Assembly (NCBI GenBank): GCA_016858145.1
Contig: JAEHOE010000070.1
Location: 434,001 to 498,000 of the forward strand
Length of the DNA: 64,000 nt
Reading direction: 5' to 3'
From: Edaphochlamys debaryana
Lineage: Eukaryota > Chlorophyta > Chlorophyceae > Chlamydomonadales
Position 1 is the stretch's first letter; every line of letters starts with the position of its first letter. Under the pieces are notes generated by a model that searched no databases, was not told the DNA's origin, and worked only from the letters and a program-made list of their open reading frames with translations. Below are positions 12,189 through 23,444 of this stretch, piece after piece. The position numbers were made by a program, and so were the translations under genes.

Positions 12189-14559
12189 ATGGCCGCTGCG
12201 TACCCGCCAATTGGGGCGGCAAAGATGGAGCAGCAGCCCCTGATGACGCACGCTTACCACCCGGTGCAGTATCCGCAGCCGGAGAGCTATCCAGGTGCGC
12301 AAGCCAATTCAGTGCCGGCATCCGGCATGGCGCAGAACTTGGGCGCGCCCGCGAAGCCGGCAGCCCGTGGACGAGGAGCTTTTGCAATGAGAGCAACTCC
12401 GCTCGGTGATGCAATCACTTCGTGTTCCACTGGGGCCGGCACGAACCCTAGACGCAGCGTCGCCGGCACAATCGCAGCACCCCACCGCTCCCAGACGGTC
12501 CCAATCCCTGCCGCAGTCTAGCCCTCCGCCGCTCACCTGCGGCACAACTGCCAAGGTATTGCAGGCCATGAAAGTACAAGCGGCCAGCTCACATGCCTGT
12601 GGTCCGCCTCCTGCGTGTCTGCAGGCGCGGCGGCATCTGCCCACCCCAACTTTGACCCCAGGTGCTCCGGGTGCAAGCATTGTATTACAATGATTGTAAT
12701 GCAAGTTTGTCAAACCCCTGCGCATAGTCCTCACCCCTCTCTCCTTCCGTGCCTCCAGTGGAAAGTACAAGCTCAAGCACGATGGTGAGTGCATGCGCCA
12801 CCGGACGGTACAGGCTAGGGCGTTTTCCAGGAACACTCCATGCCAGTGTCTTTGTGGGCGAGCATCATACCGGATGGTGCAGGTTGCCTCCCATACAGCT
12901 TGCAACTTATGTGGTGGTGTCCTTTGAGCAAAGCTCACCGATTACAATTGCCGTTCTGCTGCTGACTGGCGCTGTTCTACGGCCACCCAGGCGCTTTTGC
13001 GGCCGTGGAGTGTGCAGTCTCCCAGGGCGATGGCCTCAAGAGTCAGGGCGGCGTGATGGTGACCATGAGCCACAACGTGGTGAGGGAGAGGGGCAGCCGT
13101 GCTGTGCTTGGTACCAGGGCGCCACGTGGGGGCCTCGGCGTTCAGGGGCGTGTATCGCAGAGGGAGTCTCGCCGGCCGCTGCACGCCCTGCCTCACGCAT
13201 TCTGTAGTGTGATGAGCCCATGCCCAGCTTAGGGCGAGCGCAAGCATAGCTAATCCTGCACCCGGACCCACTTTTGTAACCTCTTGCAGGAGATTGACAC
13301 CAAGCTGGAGGGCGGCGTGGGCGGCTCCCTGCTGGCCTGCTGCTGCGCCGGCAGGTCACTCTTCTTGTCCCACTACAAGTAGGCACATGGAGATGCAACG
13401 GCACGCGACCAACAGCTTGACACAGCACCGCTGCGGTCCTTGCCCGCGAGTCTGCAACCCACTTCCCCCGCTCTCTGCGTGCAGGCTGCTGCCCGGCCAG
13501 GGCCCCCGCGGTGATATTCTCCTGGCCCCGCCAGTGCCGGGCGAGGTAGTCCTGCTCCACATGGACGGAATGCAAGGTGGGAACCTGCTACGGGTATTGG
13601 GAGCAGGCTAGACCGCACACGACAAGCGTCCACGCACGGCGGCGGCAAGGGGTTCGCCTGCCCAGCCCATGCCCTGATTCAAAGCCGGGCTCTGTGCCTC
13701 CATCCCCTTCTCCGCCCACACGTGCGCCCAGGCTGGGTGGTGCAGCCCGGTGGCTACCTGGCGTGCGACGAGGCCGTCAACATCGGCACCAAGATGCTGG
13801 ACATTGCCCAGGCAAGTCCATGCCCCTGAATCCCCATACAGCGCCTCCTCAGTGCCTGTACTGCTCTGTTCAAGCCCTTGGCCTTGGCCCTGGGCCTAGG
13901 CCACAAGCGATGTGCCCTCGGAAGGCTGACGTCCTCCACAGCAAAGGATGAGCATCTACACGCCCTGCCGCAGGGCTGCTGCGGTGGCGAGGGCTTCTTC
14001 GTGCTCGAGGCCACGGGCCGGGGCCGCCTGCTCATCAGTTCGTACGGCGCCATTGCGCGCTACGACCTGCAGCCGGGAGAGAAGCGCAAGATTGGTGAGC
14101 GACGGGGTATTCACACTAGCAGCCCTTCACACACCAGACTGGCAGAGTTGCAGTGGTAGCCTTGCACCTGTCACGGCACCACAACGCAACCGCCCGAACC
14201 CGCGCTGCGTTTCGTCTGCAGACAATGGCTACTGCGTCGCCTGGACGTCGGGCATGCAGTGGACCATCGCCAAGGCCACCAAGTCGCTGGTCAAGAGCGT
14301 CATCTCGGGGGAGGGCCTGGTCAACAGCTTCACAGGCCCCGGCACGATCTTCGTGCAGGTGCGTGCATCACGTTCCCCAGAGCGGCCACGCATCCCCAAA
14401 CCCAAACTGCTTTCAAAGCACCCACCACCTGCTCATTCGCATTCCTCCGCATCGCAGACGCGCTCGCTCGCGAAGCTGGCCAATGCACTCGTGCCGTACC
14501 TGCCCCGCTCTGGTGGTGGCAGCGGTGGCAGTGGCGGTGTGGAGATCAGCCTTGACTGA
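12189..14559 (+). CDS. AIM24: AIM24-family protein, tandem copy 2
   Basis: Paralogue of the upstream gene. Ten exons: 12189-12294, 12625-12661, 12759-12784, 12991-13079, 13290-13378, 13485-13576, 13732-13811, 13974-14094, 14222-14358, 14458-14559; 292 residues. Exons 2 to 9 have exactly the lengths of copy 1 (37, 26, 89, 89, 92, 80, 121, 137), so the pair arose by DNA duplication, not retrocopying. The N-terminus is longer and Gln/Pro/Tyr-rich, and the C-terminus has a Gly/Ser tail ending VEISLD. Core segments again match the family (GGVMVTMSHNV, GGVGGSLLACCCAGRSL, GWVVQPGGYLACDEAV, FTGPGTIFVQTRSLAKL). The intron after 13811 has a GC donor (CAG|GCAAGT) where copy 1 has GT. Function as for copy 1; both cores look intact. 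Confidence 0.9.
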
Positions 14560-15093
14560 GCACACAGCTCGGTAGCACGAGGACCTCCTGCCCCATGGCC
14601 CAGGAGCAACATGCCCCGAGGGCGCCCCGAGGTTGGTTGTTGCGCTCTCAGAATGTGTATATGTGTGAGGTGGCAGTGGAGGCCGGGGTGGAACTGAGAG
14701 CTCTGAGGGCGGCTGTCCAATTCAAGCCTTTTGCCAGGAACTAGAGAGGGCGAGGACCAAGGATTGTTGGGGGTTGCTGCTTGTTTGCCCATTGTCAGCG
14801 GGGGCTGCCACTCCACCAACCCACGACTGCGGATGTCCAATGGAGAAGCGCTGGAACGGCACCGTGGGTGAAGGAAGGCTGGTAGGAGCCTCGGCACCTC
14901 GGTGTGGCTGCTGCCTGCTGTGGAAGGCTGCTGTGAGTGTCGCACCGTACACGGGTTGCACTTGGCATTTGAGACTTTCTTCACAGCATCTGACGCCACC
15001 TGCCTTATTATGCACCTTGAATGTACCGTATGTGCGAGAACTGGGAGTACACCAATTGGGAATGTGCGTGAACGGCGGAAGTGCGCTTGGCGG
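14560..15093. other. 3' region of AIM24 copy 2, no gene seen
   Basis: 534 bases between the AIM24 copy 2 stop and the retrotransposon tail. Contains the 3' UTR; no recognisable ORF, and I found no TGTAA signal near the stop. Confidence 0.4.
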
Positions 15094-15117
15094 GAAATAG
15101 AAATAGAAATAGAAATA
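15094..15117. repeat. Microsatellite (GAAATA)4
   Basis: Four perfect hexamers. It lies at the 3' end of the minus-strand retroelement remnant, where LINEs of several families carry such tails. Confidence 0.9.
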
Positions 15118-15603
15118 TCTAACGCCGGGTTACCCCTGGCGTGGGTTAAGGAGGGCGGGTTGGTCAGACCCGCCACCATGGGGGTGCCTCCGCACCCTTT
15201 GTGCTCATCCTGGCCGGAGGGTCCTGTAGGTTTTCACGATGCTCTTGAGGCGGCTCACCGCGTGCCGGTGCAGGCTGTGGCAGCAGGCTTTTGCCTCGGT
15301 GGCCGTGACGCCCAGTGTCTTAAGCAGGGGGTTGAGGGTGAGGGGCACAGTGCCGGTGTGCCCTAGTGTGACGATGGTCTGTCGGGAGTAGTGGACGGTC
15401 CAGCCGTCGCTCCGCAGCAGCTCGGCGAGGTGCGCGTGTTGTGAGAGCTTCTCTTGCAGCTTTTGGGCGTGGGCCAGGTCGTTGCAGTACCCAACTTCGA
15501 TCAGGTAGATCGGGTAGTGGGATTTGTCTGCAGGGGCTTTGTAGTCCTTTTTATCGGTGTTGCGGCTGGGGAGGTTGGGGATGAACAGGATGTCGGGCCG
15601 CAT
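15094..15603 (-). mobile_element. 5'-truncated non-LTR retrotransposon remnant (3' end)
   Basis: On the minus strand an open stretch 15603-15205 encodes about 132 residues (RPDILFIPNLPS, then YPIYLIEVGYCND, and a helical tail ending KTYRTLRPG). The order PD...(x)n...IEVG resembles a PD-(D/E)xK nuclease-like core, a module I associate with the C-terminal end of some retroelement polyproteins. The stop is followed by about 90 bases of 3' UTR with a GC hairpin (GGCGGGT/ACCCGCC) and then four GAAATA units at 15094-15117. ORF end, hairpin and short tandem-repeat tail in that order fit the 3' end of a LINE inserted in minus orientation and truncated at its 5' side. No reverse transcriptase domain is left. 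Family assignment is inference. Confidence 0.5.
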
Positions 15604-16384
15604 GCGGTCTGTCTCTGTGCTGCCCTGGCCGTTGGGGGCTAGCCTTGGCGGGAAAGCGAAGGGGGGGTGATTACTGAGGCACGGGTGGCGTTATGGAGCC
15701 GGCGTTATCTCCGCACTGTGTGGCCGGAAAGCTATGGTATCGTGCAGTCCTGACTTCCGAGGTCTGGTAGGTGTTGCATAGATCTGTTGTCGTGATCAGT
15801 CGTGCTGCTGCTGCATACCGTATGTCAGGCCTTCGCCAGCGCTCCGTTGTGTGCGGGCGGCGGATATTGTGTTGGTTGCTGGCGTGTGGTGATGCTGGGT
15901 CGTTCTGCTCGTTCATATACTGGCGCGTGGAGAACGTGCAGCAGGATGCGGTCTTTGGTTGGTCAGTGCGGTTGGCGAGAGGAAGAACGAAGTGGTGGTG
16001 TGGGTTGCGGGGCCACGGGGGGCTTGAGCGGGGGCCGAGGGGCGTGGACACCCCCACGCTTGAAACGCGCAATCACGGTGCCCGTCGAGCACCCCACTGC
16101 GTCCCGTCCTACCCCATGACCTGACACGCTTGTTCGGGGAGCTTGCAGCTCGGGGTGCGCGCGCAGTCCAACAGATGTTGGGCATGCCGGTCGGCGTGCC
16201 GTGTTGCAACCTTGTGAACTTGACACCTTGGATTGAGAAGCTACCAAGGATGCAGTGCAGCTTGCGAGAAAGCGCAAAGAGCGAGCGCGGCGCGTTGCCG
16301 TACGGTGCCGTCCCCATGCGTTCGCGTGGGGACTAGGCGCTCTGTCGCGCCAGCTCGCTCCCTCTTTGCCCGAGCCTGTCAAAG
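15604..16384. other. Intergenic region upstream of RPL27A, no gene seen
   Basis: About 780 bases. The left part may be a further decayed portion of the retroelement; the right part must hold the RPL27A promoter and leader. Nothing else can be supported. Confidence 0.35.
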
Positions 16385-18272
16385 ATGACCACCAGTTAAG
16401 CATTTTCATTAGCGCAAGGGTCCGCCGCCTGCCTGCGCAGAAGTGCCGCATTTGCCGGCGCGGCCAGCCTAGCCGGCTGGCTCGCACCATTGCAGGCTGC
16501 TGCTAGTGATGAGCTTAGTGTATCTGCGCCCTTGAAAGCGGCTTGCGATGGACAGCCACTCAGCGCTGTGTGCTGCCGCCGGTGTGCGCAGGGTTCAAGA
16601 AGAACCGGAAGAAGCGTGGGCACGTCAGCGCCGGCCATGGCCGCGTTGGCAAGCACCGCAAGCACCCAGGTGGTCGCGGTAACGCTGGTGGCCAGCACCA
16701 CCACCGCATCATGATGGACAAGTACCACCCCGGCTACTTCGGCAAGGTGAGAAGCAAACTATGGACAGCTATCAGTGGCTCTGGAGCGAAACTGGAGCCT
16801 GGAGGGAGCGGCCGGAGTCGGAGCTCGGCGCCGCAGCCGCCGACAAGCTTCACGCTGTCTTGGCTCGCCCGCTGCGACCCAGACCGCGAACTGCTGAGTG
16901 AACTGAACAAACCAGTTCGCGGCGGCTTGGAACGAAGCAGCCGTGCACAGCAATTCTGAGCAGTCGCCATGGGATCCGCTCCTCCGCGAGGACTGGAGTG
17001 CTGATGTTGCGACCGTCATTGCACTGCAGGTCGGTATGCGCCACTTCCACTACACGCGCAACCCTTACTTCTGCCCCATCATCAACCTGGACAAGCTCTG
17101 GACCCTGGTCGGCCAGGAGGTGAGCAGCCCCTCACGCCGCCAGCTGCAGACGGCCGTGGCTCCGGGGGGAGGGGATTTGAGTCTAAGCGGGGCGGGCGGG
17201 TTGAGGCGGGGGCACTTGCTTCCCCAGACACGTTTGGGGACGCACGGGGTTGGGCCCCCAGCACGCCTCCGGCAGTCCTGGGGGGCTGCAGCCAGCAGAG
17301 AGCTTTGAAGTGCCGGATACAGCCAGCCCTCTTGCCTTCGGAGCATGGCCGCTGGAGCTTTCCTGGCGGCGGGCGGAGCGCAGCGGGGCAAAGCTGGCAG
17401 TCACAACCCCAGGGTCCCTGGCGGCCCGTTCGGAGGCACTGCCTTGGGCCGCCGGAGCGACAGCACTGGGCGGAAGCCGAGCAGGCGGGGGTCAGCCCAC
17501 TGGAGGAGCTATTGGCCTGCGGAGGAATTGATGCTGTGCAGCGGTGGAACGCCAGCCCGCTTGGGCGCTGCCGCTGCTATCCTCGGCGGTGTCGAAGTGG
17601 GCCCGCCTGCCCACATGGCGCGTGCGGGGTTTGGACGCGGCAGCGCCAGGAGCCTTGGGCGAACGCGGGCGCATGCGGCTGGGAGGCAGCTGCCAGCATC
17701 ACCCCAGCGGCGGCGGGGAGTGCACCTCGACACTGCCAAGGGCGCAGCGGAGACGGAGGCGCGCTGCTATGGCGCAATTGCATGAGCTGCCTCCAGGCCG
17801 GGCCCCAGCAGCAGCCCCGTTGCCAGCTCCTGGCGATGACATGGAGGGGTTGAGCCCCGAGCAAGCGCGCAAGCTCTCGCCTCCAGCCTGGCTTTCTAAT
17901 TCTCGTGGCAGGCTGGCGGCAGCAGCCCTGGCGCAGGCGCAGCACCAGGGGCTCGGGAGGGGCTTGGTGTGGGCTCTGCCGCCCGCCGGCCGCCCCCGCT
18001 CTCCATCCCACGGTTTGCTTTGCTTCCCCATGCCGGTGCTCACTCGCGCTCCCCTCTCCCGCCCGCGCCTGTCCTCCCTGCAGGCTCGCGAGCAGGCCGC
18101 CAAGGACAAGAGCTCCGCCGCCGTCATTGACGTGACCAAGTACGGCATTTCCAAGGTGCTGGGCAAGGGGCAGCTGCCCAGCCAGCCGGTCGTGGTCAAG
18201 GCCAAGTTCTTCTCGGCCCTGGCTGAGAAGAAGATCCGCGCCGTTGGCGGCGACTGCATCCTCACCGCATAA
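16385..18272 (+). CDS. RPL27A: Cytosolic 60S ribosomal protein L27a (uL15)
   Basis: Component of the large cytosolic ribosomal subunit. Four exons: 16385-16394, 16592-16746, 17030-17119 and 18084-18272, giving 147 residues, the normal eukaryotic length. The first exon is only ten bases (ATG ACC ACC A); joining it to 16592 makes [15 protein letters not shown], the expected N-terminus, with the Arg codon split by the intron. Then come [48 protein letters not shown] and the C-terminal [12 protein letters not shown], all diagnostic. The last intron (17120-18083) is 964 bases, much longer than others here, and is open in several frames; I found no family resemblance inside it. Highly expressed housekeeping gene by family knowledge. 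Confidence 0.97.
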
Positions 18273-18510
18273 GCGCCTCGCCACTTCTTCCTAGGAGGCG
18301 TTTCTAGGAGGCTAGGAGGCCCTGTGGGGACCGGAGGGTGAGGTGGAGCAGGAGGAGAGACCGCGGCGCAGCTTGTTGGGGTCTGGCGCCGCCCGGGTGG
18401 CGCGACGGGGCAGCGGCGCTTGCTGCGCGCCGGCGGGCGAGGCTGGTGGATGCTGGCTGGAGCCCCTGCGGCGCGCACACTTGCACGGCGGTGGCACGTG
18501 TGAGTGGGTC

Positions 18511-18515
18511 TGTAA
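18511..18515 (+). terminator. Putative TGTAA poly(A) signal of RPL27A
   Basis: TGTAA 239 bases after the RPL27A stop codon, the usual distance and motif in chlorophyte genes. Use not proven. Confidence 0.5.
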
Positions 18516-19017
18516 CGTGTGGAACACGGCGCGAGCTTGCATGGTGACCCTGCGTGCTGGTGGGTGGGGGGCAGATCTGCTCGTGGGCCCTACAGCGGAG
18601 GGTCAGAAGGGTTACCGAGTCCATGGGGACCCTAGCGGTCTTCGAGAAGAGAGAGCCGGCCGTGCAGCCGGCCCCAGCGTTGCATAAAGGGTTGCAGCGC
18701 AAAGACAGCAGGGGGGCGGGAGAAGCGCACAAAAGAGGACAAGCTACGTGCATGCTATATGCGGGAGCCGTGTTGCAGCCCGGCGTCCTCAGACCTTCGT
18801 GGAGTCAGGGGTCAAGGCAGTGCACAGCTATCGGGAATAGCAGTCGATGGGCCCCAAGCCGGCAAATTGATAAGGTCAGCAACCTGCAGCATCAGACACG
18901 ACAGCGGCAGCAGAACGTGCGCATGTATCAGGGGTACCCCTGGCATGTTTCACCGTCGGGTCTGTTGCCGGAGGGCAACGGACGGTTCTAAGCCTGCCCG
19001 GTACAGTTGCGACAGCC

Positions 19018-19057
19018 AAGCGTGCCATCTTGCACTGCGCTGCATTGCGCTTTGCTT
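19018..19057 (+). repeat. Dispersed 40-bp repeat, copy 1
   Basis: Begins AAGCGTGCCATC and ends GCGCTTTGCTT. It matches the reverse complement of 58209-58248 at 37 of 40 ungapped positions. The similarity weakens outside the core. Confidence 0.75.
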
Positions 19058-19781
19058 CACACCCTTCCGGGCCAGTACTAGGGCGAGTAGGCGAGCCCGC
19101 ACCTCCCTGCGGGTGTTGTGCTGAGCTGCTATCCCCATGTACATGAGAGCACATGCGGAGTAGAGCAAACACTCATGAGGTTCGCGGCAATTGCCCATAC
19201 GGTGATGACGGTCTGTCTTTACAGAGGCGGCCGTGAGCCTCACCGGTGACGTGATGTGGAACCGGTCCGAATGAGTCATTAGTAAACTAACGCTTTGGCG
19301 CACACTTCTCTCGCTCTCTGCATTACCCCCCCTCTCTGCTAAGACTTGCAACGTATACGGTGTCGTCCGTACACCGGGCTCTGGTTCGCAACCAACACCC
19401 TCCGAAACATAATCATGCCTGTGCTCTCACACTTCCTTGCCCATGCAACGGTGCAGGGTAGTGCCTTTGGCCTCACTACGCCGCAGCCCCCATCGCAGCC
19501 CAATGCCTACGCCGCGGCGCATGTGTGCATAAAAACCAATGCAGCCGATCGCGCCTAGCAGCCTATAGCGGCCTTGCTATACCAAAACCATGCGGCACAC
19601 ACACGCAAATGATGGCAACACTACAATACTCGGGGAGATGGTCCCCAGAACGCCCGTTCGCGAGGTCTTCTCAGGTTGCAAAGCCAGGGCTGTTGCCCAT
19701 GAACGCCACGCCAGCGTGTATGGCCACGGCGACGGTGCAGGGCCACGTGCGCTGCGGTCAACAACGACCCACGATTTCGCC

Positions 19782-21505
19782 CTAGCGCAGCAGCATGCGT
19801 CCCGAGGCGGACTCCTGCTCCGCGGGGGCCACCAGCTGCTGCAGCCCCACGGGGCCCTGCGCTCCCGGCTTCATGTCCTCGGGGCAGTCGGCGCTGCGGC
19901 GCACAATAACACAGGAAGGCGAACGCGTCAGCTCATCTGTCAGCCTCTTGATTGGGCGGCACTCAGGCCATCGAGCGGAGCCGACCCACATGCGTCCCGG
20001 GAGCCTCTTCCGCAGCCCTCACGCGTGGGGGCGAACACGATGCGCCACACTAACAACCCCAGCACACGACCCCACAAGCCTCCTTACCTGGCCGTGGCTG
20101 AGTTGAGCAGGGGCTGCAGGGAGATGCCCTGCGAGCCCGTGCGGCCCACCGACACCGAGGTGGACGCCGCCGTCACCGACTGCGCCGCCTGGGCTGCCTG
20201 CGCCACCACCTCCTCCGGCTTGGGCGGCGTCTTGTCCATGGCCCCGCGCATCACGCTGATCACCACCGTCCACGCAAAGGACACGCCCGCCACTGCGTTG
20301 CCATGCGCCGAGGGGGAGGACAAACGAGCATCAGCAAACAGGATCACCATGAGAAGCGAAAAGCTTACGACGGCACGCGGGCACGCTTCCGGTGAGACTG
20401 GTAGCTCTGCCACTTGCTGAGAGCCCGGCACCTACGCCCTTCTGCTGGCGGGCTGCCGCTCACCGAAGGGGATGCGCAGGTGCAGCGGCACGACGGTGAA
20501 GTTGACCATCTGCGCGGGCACCCAGATCATCCACAGCGCCTTGAGGTTCTCCCACATGTGCTCCTTGTAGTCCGCCATGGACTCGGCCAGCGGCCGGCCC
20601 TCCACGAGGCCCTTGAGCGAGTAGAAGCACGGGAAGTACAGCAGCGGGTGGCTGCGGGAAGGGCGGGGGCAAGGAAAAGAGGGGCAGAGTGACGACCGGG
20701 ACGCGCAGCGGGGCCGAGGGCCCCCGACCCAGATGCGATGAAGGGCGCAGAGGGGGGCTAGGCTTGAGAAGAACAGGTCAGGTTGATGCATCACAGAACG
20801 CCAGGCGATTATGGACGCAGGGCCGCCGTTTAACACTCACTGAATGCACTGGTCGATGAAGACCTTGACGGGGGCCGAGCCCATGTGGCCAAACACGTCG
20901 GTAATGGGCCGGCACCAGCGCACGAAGAGGTTGTTGTACAGGTAGTACTGCCAGCAGCCCTGCGCAACGCATGGTTCGTAGCGTGTGTCAGCAGAGGGCG
21001 TCGATCCCGCGTGCCTGCTGCGCCTTGGGGGTTGTGTCCAAGGCGCACGGCCAACGAGGGCGTTGCAAGCCCCCACTCGTGCTGCCCGGCCCCGGCGCTC
21101 TTGTCCCCTGCACCCCGTTGTTGGCCAGACCGTTCCCAGCTCACCAGGTACCCGAAGCCGAACATCAGGAACATGCTGTGGCGGCGCCAGTCCACCTCAT
21201 CGCGGCCCTCCACCACCTGCAGCCCGGCCAGCACACCGGTCAGCCTCCCGGTTCGGTCGGCCGGCCGCAGCGCGCCAACAACCTTTTCCCGCGCTGCCTC
21301 TTGGACGCGAATTGAATAGAACAGTGTAGGATTCCCCCGGGAATGCACTCGCCTTCTGAGCGAACAGGTCGGCTGCGCTGGTCTTCACAACAGTAGTGAC
21401 CACGCCGGTGTACATAGGCGCCCGCTGAGCTACATCGTTGTAGGCCTTGCCCGCGGCCATGATCGGGGCCTTGATGATGTTGATGGCGCGGCGTAGAGCG
21501 CCCAT
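19782..21505 (-). CDS. Mpv17/PMP22-family integral membrane protein
   Basis: Small organellar (mitochondrial or peroxisomal) membrane protein of the Mpv17/PMP22 family, thought to form channels or affect metabolite homeostasis; exact role open. Exons 21505-21353, 21216-21145, 20959-20841, 20651-20464, 20292-20088 and 19893-19782 give 282 residues, all phases matching. Recognisable family features: YTGVVTTVVKTSAADLFAQK near the N-terminus, VDWRRHSMFLMFGFGYL, GCWQYYLYNNLFVRW, FIDQCIHHPLLYFPCFY, and the signature WVPAQMVNFTVVPLHLRIPF, followed by the last helix SFAWTVVISVM. A C-terminal extension of about 95 residues beyond the usual family end is Ala/Ser-rich and ends in GRMLLR. The first intron has a GC donor (AAG|GCGAGT), forced by frame. 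Confidence 0.93.
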
Positions 21506-21648
21506 GGCTGATGGCTTGACGAGGGTTTGACGCGGTCGAGGACTGTTGCGTCCGCTTGTCTGCTAGAGCGGCTGAGGTGCGCTGAACCTGGCGCTGAAGT
21601 TTGCCGCCAGCGCGAGCGGCGAGTGAGCGAAGCGCCGGTGCCTATGCC
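21506..21648. promoter_or_regulatory. Upstream region of the Mpv17-family gene
   Basis: Only about 140 bases separate the start codon from direct repeat copy A, so the repeat probably forms part of the promoter of this gene. Confidence 0.35.
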
Positions 21649-22135
21649 GCGAAGGCCGCAGACGCCATGGTGGTGAGGGAAGGCGAGCTAGTTGACCGGA
21701 GAGTGCAAAGAACGCTCAGAGGCACTGTGCCTCGTGACTGGTGGAGGGGTGGGTTGCCGGCGGTGAGAGCGCGGTCGACCAGTCGCTCAAGCGTTTGAGG
21801 ATTGCTCGCAGGAGGTAGGTGAACAGCAGGCGAGCAGACCGCAGAGACTCGGAGGCGGCAGTGATGGGCGCAGCAAAACAGTGCCGCTGCTGCGGCAACG
21901 CCCTTCCTTGCGTGGCTGAACGTGCCCCGGTGCCGTACGAGGCACGCCCTGCGTGCCCGGGCATCCCGGTACCGAGCGCCGCACAGTACAGGAGAGTGCC
22001 CAGCTTTGCGTCTGGGTGGCTGGTGAGCCGGGTCGAAGCAGTGCAACCCCACACTCCACAGGCGGGAATCGCGCCCTGTGTCGGCGTCCAAAAGTGCAAT
22101 TGCTGCGCCGCCACGCCCCTTCATTAGCACAGCTT
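21649..22135. repeat. Direct repeat, copy A (0.49 kb)
   Basis: Same-orientation duplicate of 24017-24502. The central part, about 21,705-22,050, is almost base-for-base identical to its partner, while the edges differ by substitutions, two 9-base indels and a 1-base indel. Open frames exist on both strands (for example a plus-strand reading with KQCRCCGNALPC), but I recognise no family. It could be a duplicated promoter or leader, a decayed exon, or an unknown repeat. Confidence 0.8.
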
Positions 22136-22864
22136 AACAAGCGTTCTGTCAATGGCGCTGCCGAAAGTTGTGTCGACAGTAAGCTGTTGCGGGCGGCATG
22201 TCTCGCATTGCGGTGATGCGAGCGGACAGCGAACAGCAAACACCAACAGAGCGGCCGTTCTAAACGCTTCTCGTTGATTCAGCGTCGCGCGCGCTCGAGA
22301 ACGCACCTGCGTGCGCGGCTCCGTGTCCTGCCCGTCCCGCAGGTGTCCCGTGGGCCGCGACTCCTGCGGCTGTCGCTCTCACCGCGATGCCCTGCCACCT
22401 TGTCCGAGCTCTTACCCTGCCCTTGAAACACGAGACAGAGGAGCAGGGGGGGGTCGTGGGACGTGGGGACAACGGACAGCTCGTGGGGTTGCGCCCCGAT
22501 GAACGAACCGCGAGGCCCGGCATGCCCAGCCCCCCTGGACGTGCTGTGACCCAGGAGGCCTCCTGCTGTGACCCTCGTCACCGGAGCTGGAGGAAGGGCG
22601 GAAGGGCCCTGGCCGCAACACGACTGCCCACGCCCTGGCCCCCCCCGCTCACAGCCGACCCCGGAGCCCTTCGGGAATGTGCCGCGCACTAGGCCTCTGG
22701 CGTCCTGCTCCAAGCCTCAAGGTGGTAAGGAGCTTGGGAGCCGCAAGTACGGGGCGACAGGTCCGATGGCGGCGAGGGTGGCGGCCGTGTCAGGCGACAG
22801 TGGCACGAGTGTGCAGTAGGGCTCACACCACGGCCCCCAGAGCGCGCAGCTCTCGCCGCAGAGC
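22136..22864. other. Spacer between repeat copy A and hAT element, no gene seen
   Basis: About 730 bases of GC-rich sequence without recognisable coding or RNA gene. Confidence 0.4.
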
Positions 22865-22872
22865 TTCCCCGC
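22865..22872. repeat. Target-site duplication of hAT element, left
   Basis: TTCCCCGC, identical to 23445-23452 on the other side of the element. Confidence 0.9.
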
Positions 22873-23444
22873 CAGCGTTGCTATCTTCCCTGGGCCGAAG
22901 TGCGGGAGGTCCCGCACTCGGACCTCGGGTCCAAGCCCAAGAGTGCGAAAGCGGGCCGCACTTCGTGGCCCTTGGCGGCCCAAAACGTGCGACCGCACTT
23001 GGCAAGCGCTTGCCGCCCAGAAGTGCGGGAGAGTGCGGTGGAGTATAGCGGAGGGCGCGGCGTTCTGGAGGCCTGTTTCAAGCGGATGAGTCTGCCTGGC
23101 TCTCGCCCTAGTGCATGAGCTGATGTAGGCGGGCAACTGGGGGTCTTGAATTCCAGCAGCAACCCCGTAGTGTATGCTGCAAGTGCATGTGATGCGGGCT
23201 GGACGGTGGGGGTGGGAAGGGGTGCCTGCCCGGCTGGCCGCGCCCGTTCGGTGGGCCCCCCAGGGGTTGAGGGGCCCCCGCACCTGAGCCGCCAGAAGGC
23301 TCAAAAATGTGCCGGCGCGGGCCGCACTCGCAACCAAACTTTGCTACAAAAGTGCGGGAGCTTCCGCACATGAGGCTCTTTCCGTCACCGAAAGTGCGGG
23401 ATGGCCTCACTCCCCCGCACTTCCGCACTAAGATAGCAACACTG
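22873..23444. mobile_element. Non-autonomous hAT-type transposon (MITE)
   Basis: A 572-bp element with terminal inverted repeats CAGCGTTGCTATCTT (22873-22887) and, read inward on the other strand, CAGTGTTGCTATCTT (23430-23444): 14 of 15 bases match. It is flanked by a perfect 8-bp direct duplication TTCCCCGC at 22865-22872 and 23445-23452. An 8-bp target duplication with termini starting CAG is the signature of the hAT superfamily. Inside, near both ends, AGTGCGG/CCGCACT motifs recur about a dozen times in both orientations, like the subterminal transposase-binding repeats of Ac/Ds-type elements. No transposase is encoded, so it would depend on an autonomous relative elsewhere. Intact TIRs and target duplication suggest a fairly recent insertion. 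Confidence 0.9.

Larger units (their letters stand above)
18273..19781. other. Intergenic region with 3' UTR of RPL27A and a dispersed repeat, no gene seen
   Basis: 1.5 kb between the tail-to-tail RPL27A and Mpv17 genes. It contains a TGTAA at 18511-18515 and, at 19018-19057, a 40-bp sequence that recurs inverted at 58209-58248. The rest is unassigned; open frames are short and without family resemblance. Confidence 0.5.

Noticed and set aside
12665..12690. Small palindrome ATTACAAT-G-ATTGTAAT in intron 2 of AIM24 copy 2
   Set aside because: An 8-bp stem with a 1-base loop cannot form a hairpin and has no partner copy; likely chance in an AT-rich patch.
17120..18083. Protein-coding gene inside the last RPL27A intron
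   Set aside because: Long frames are open on both strands equally, as expected from GC content, and none resembles a known protein.
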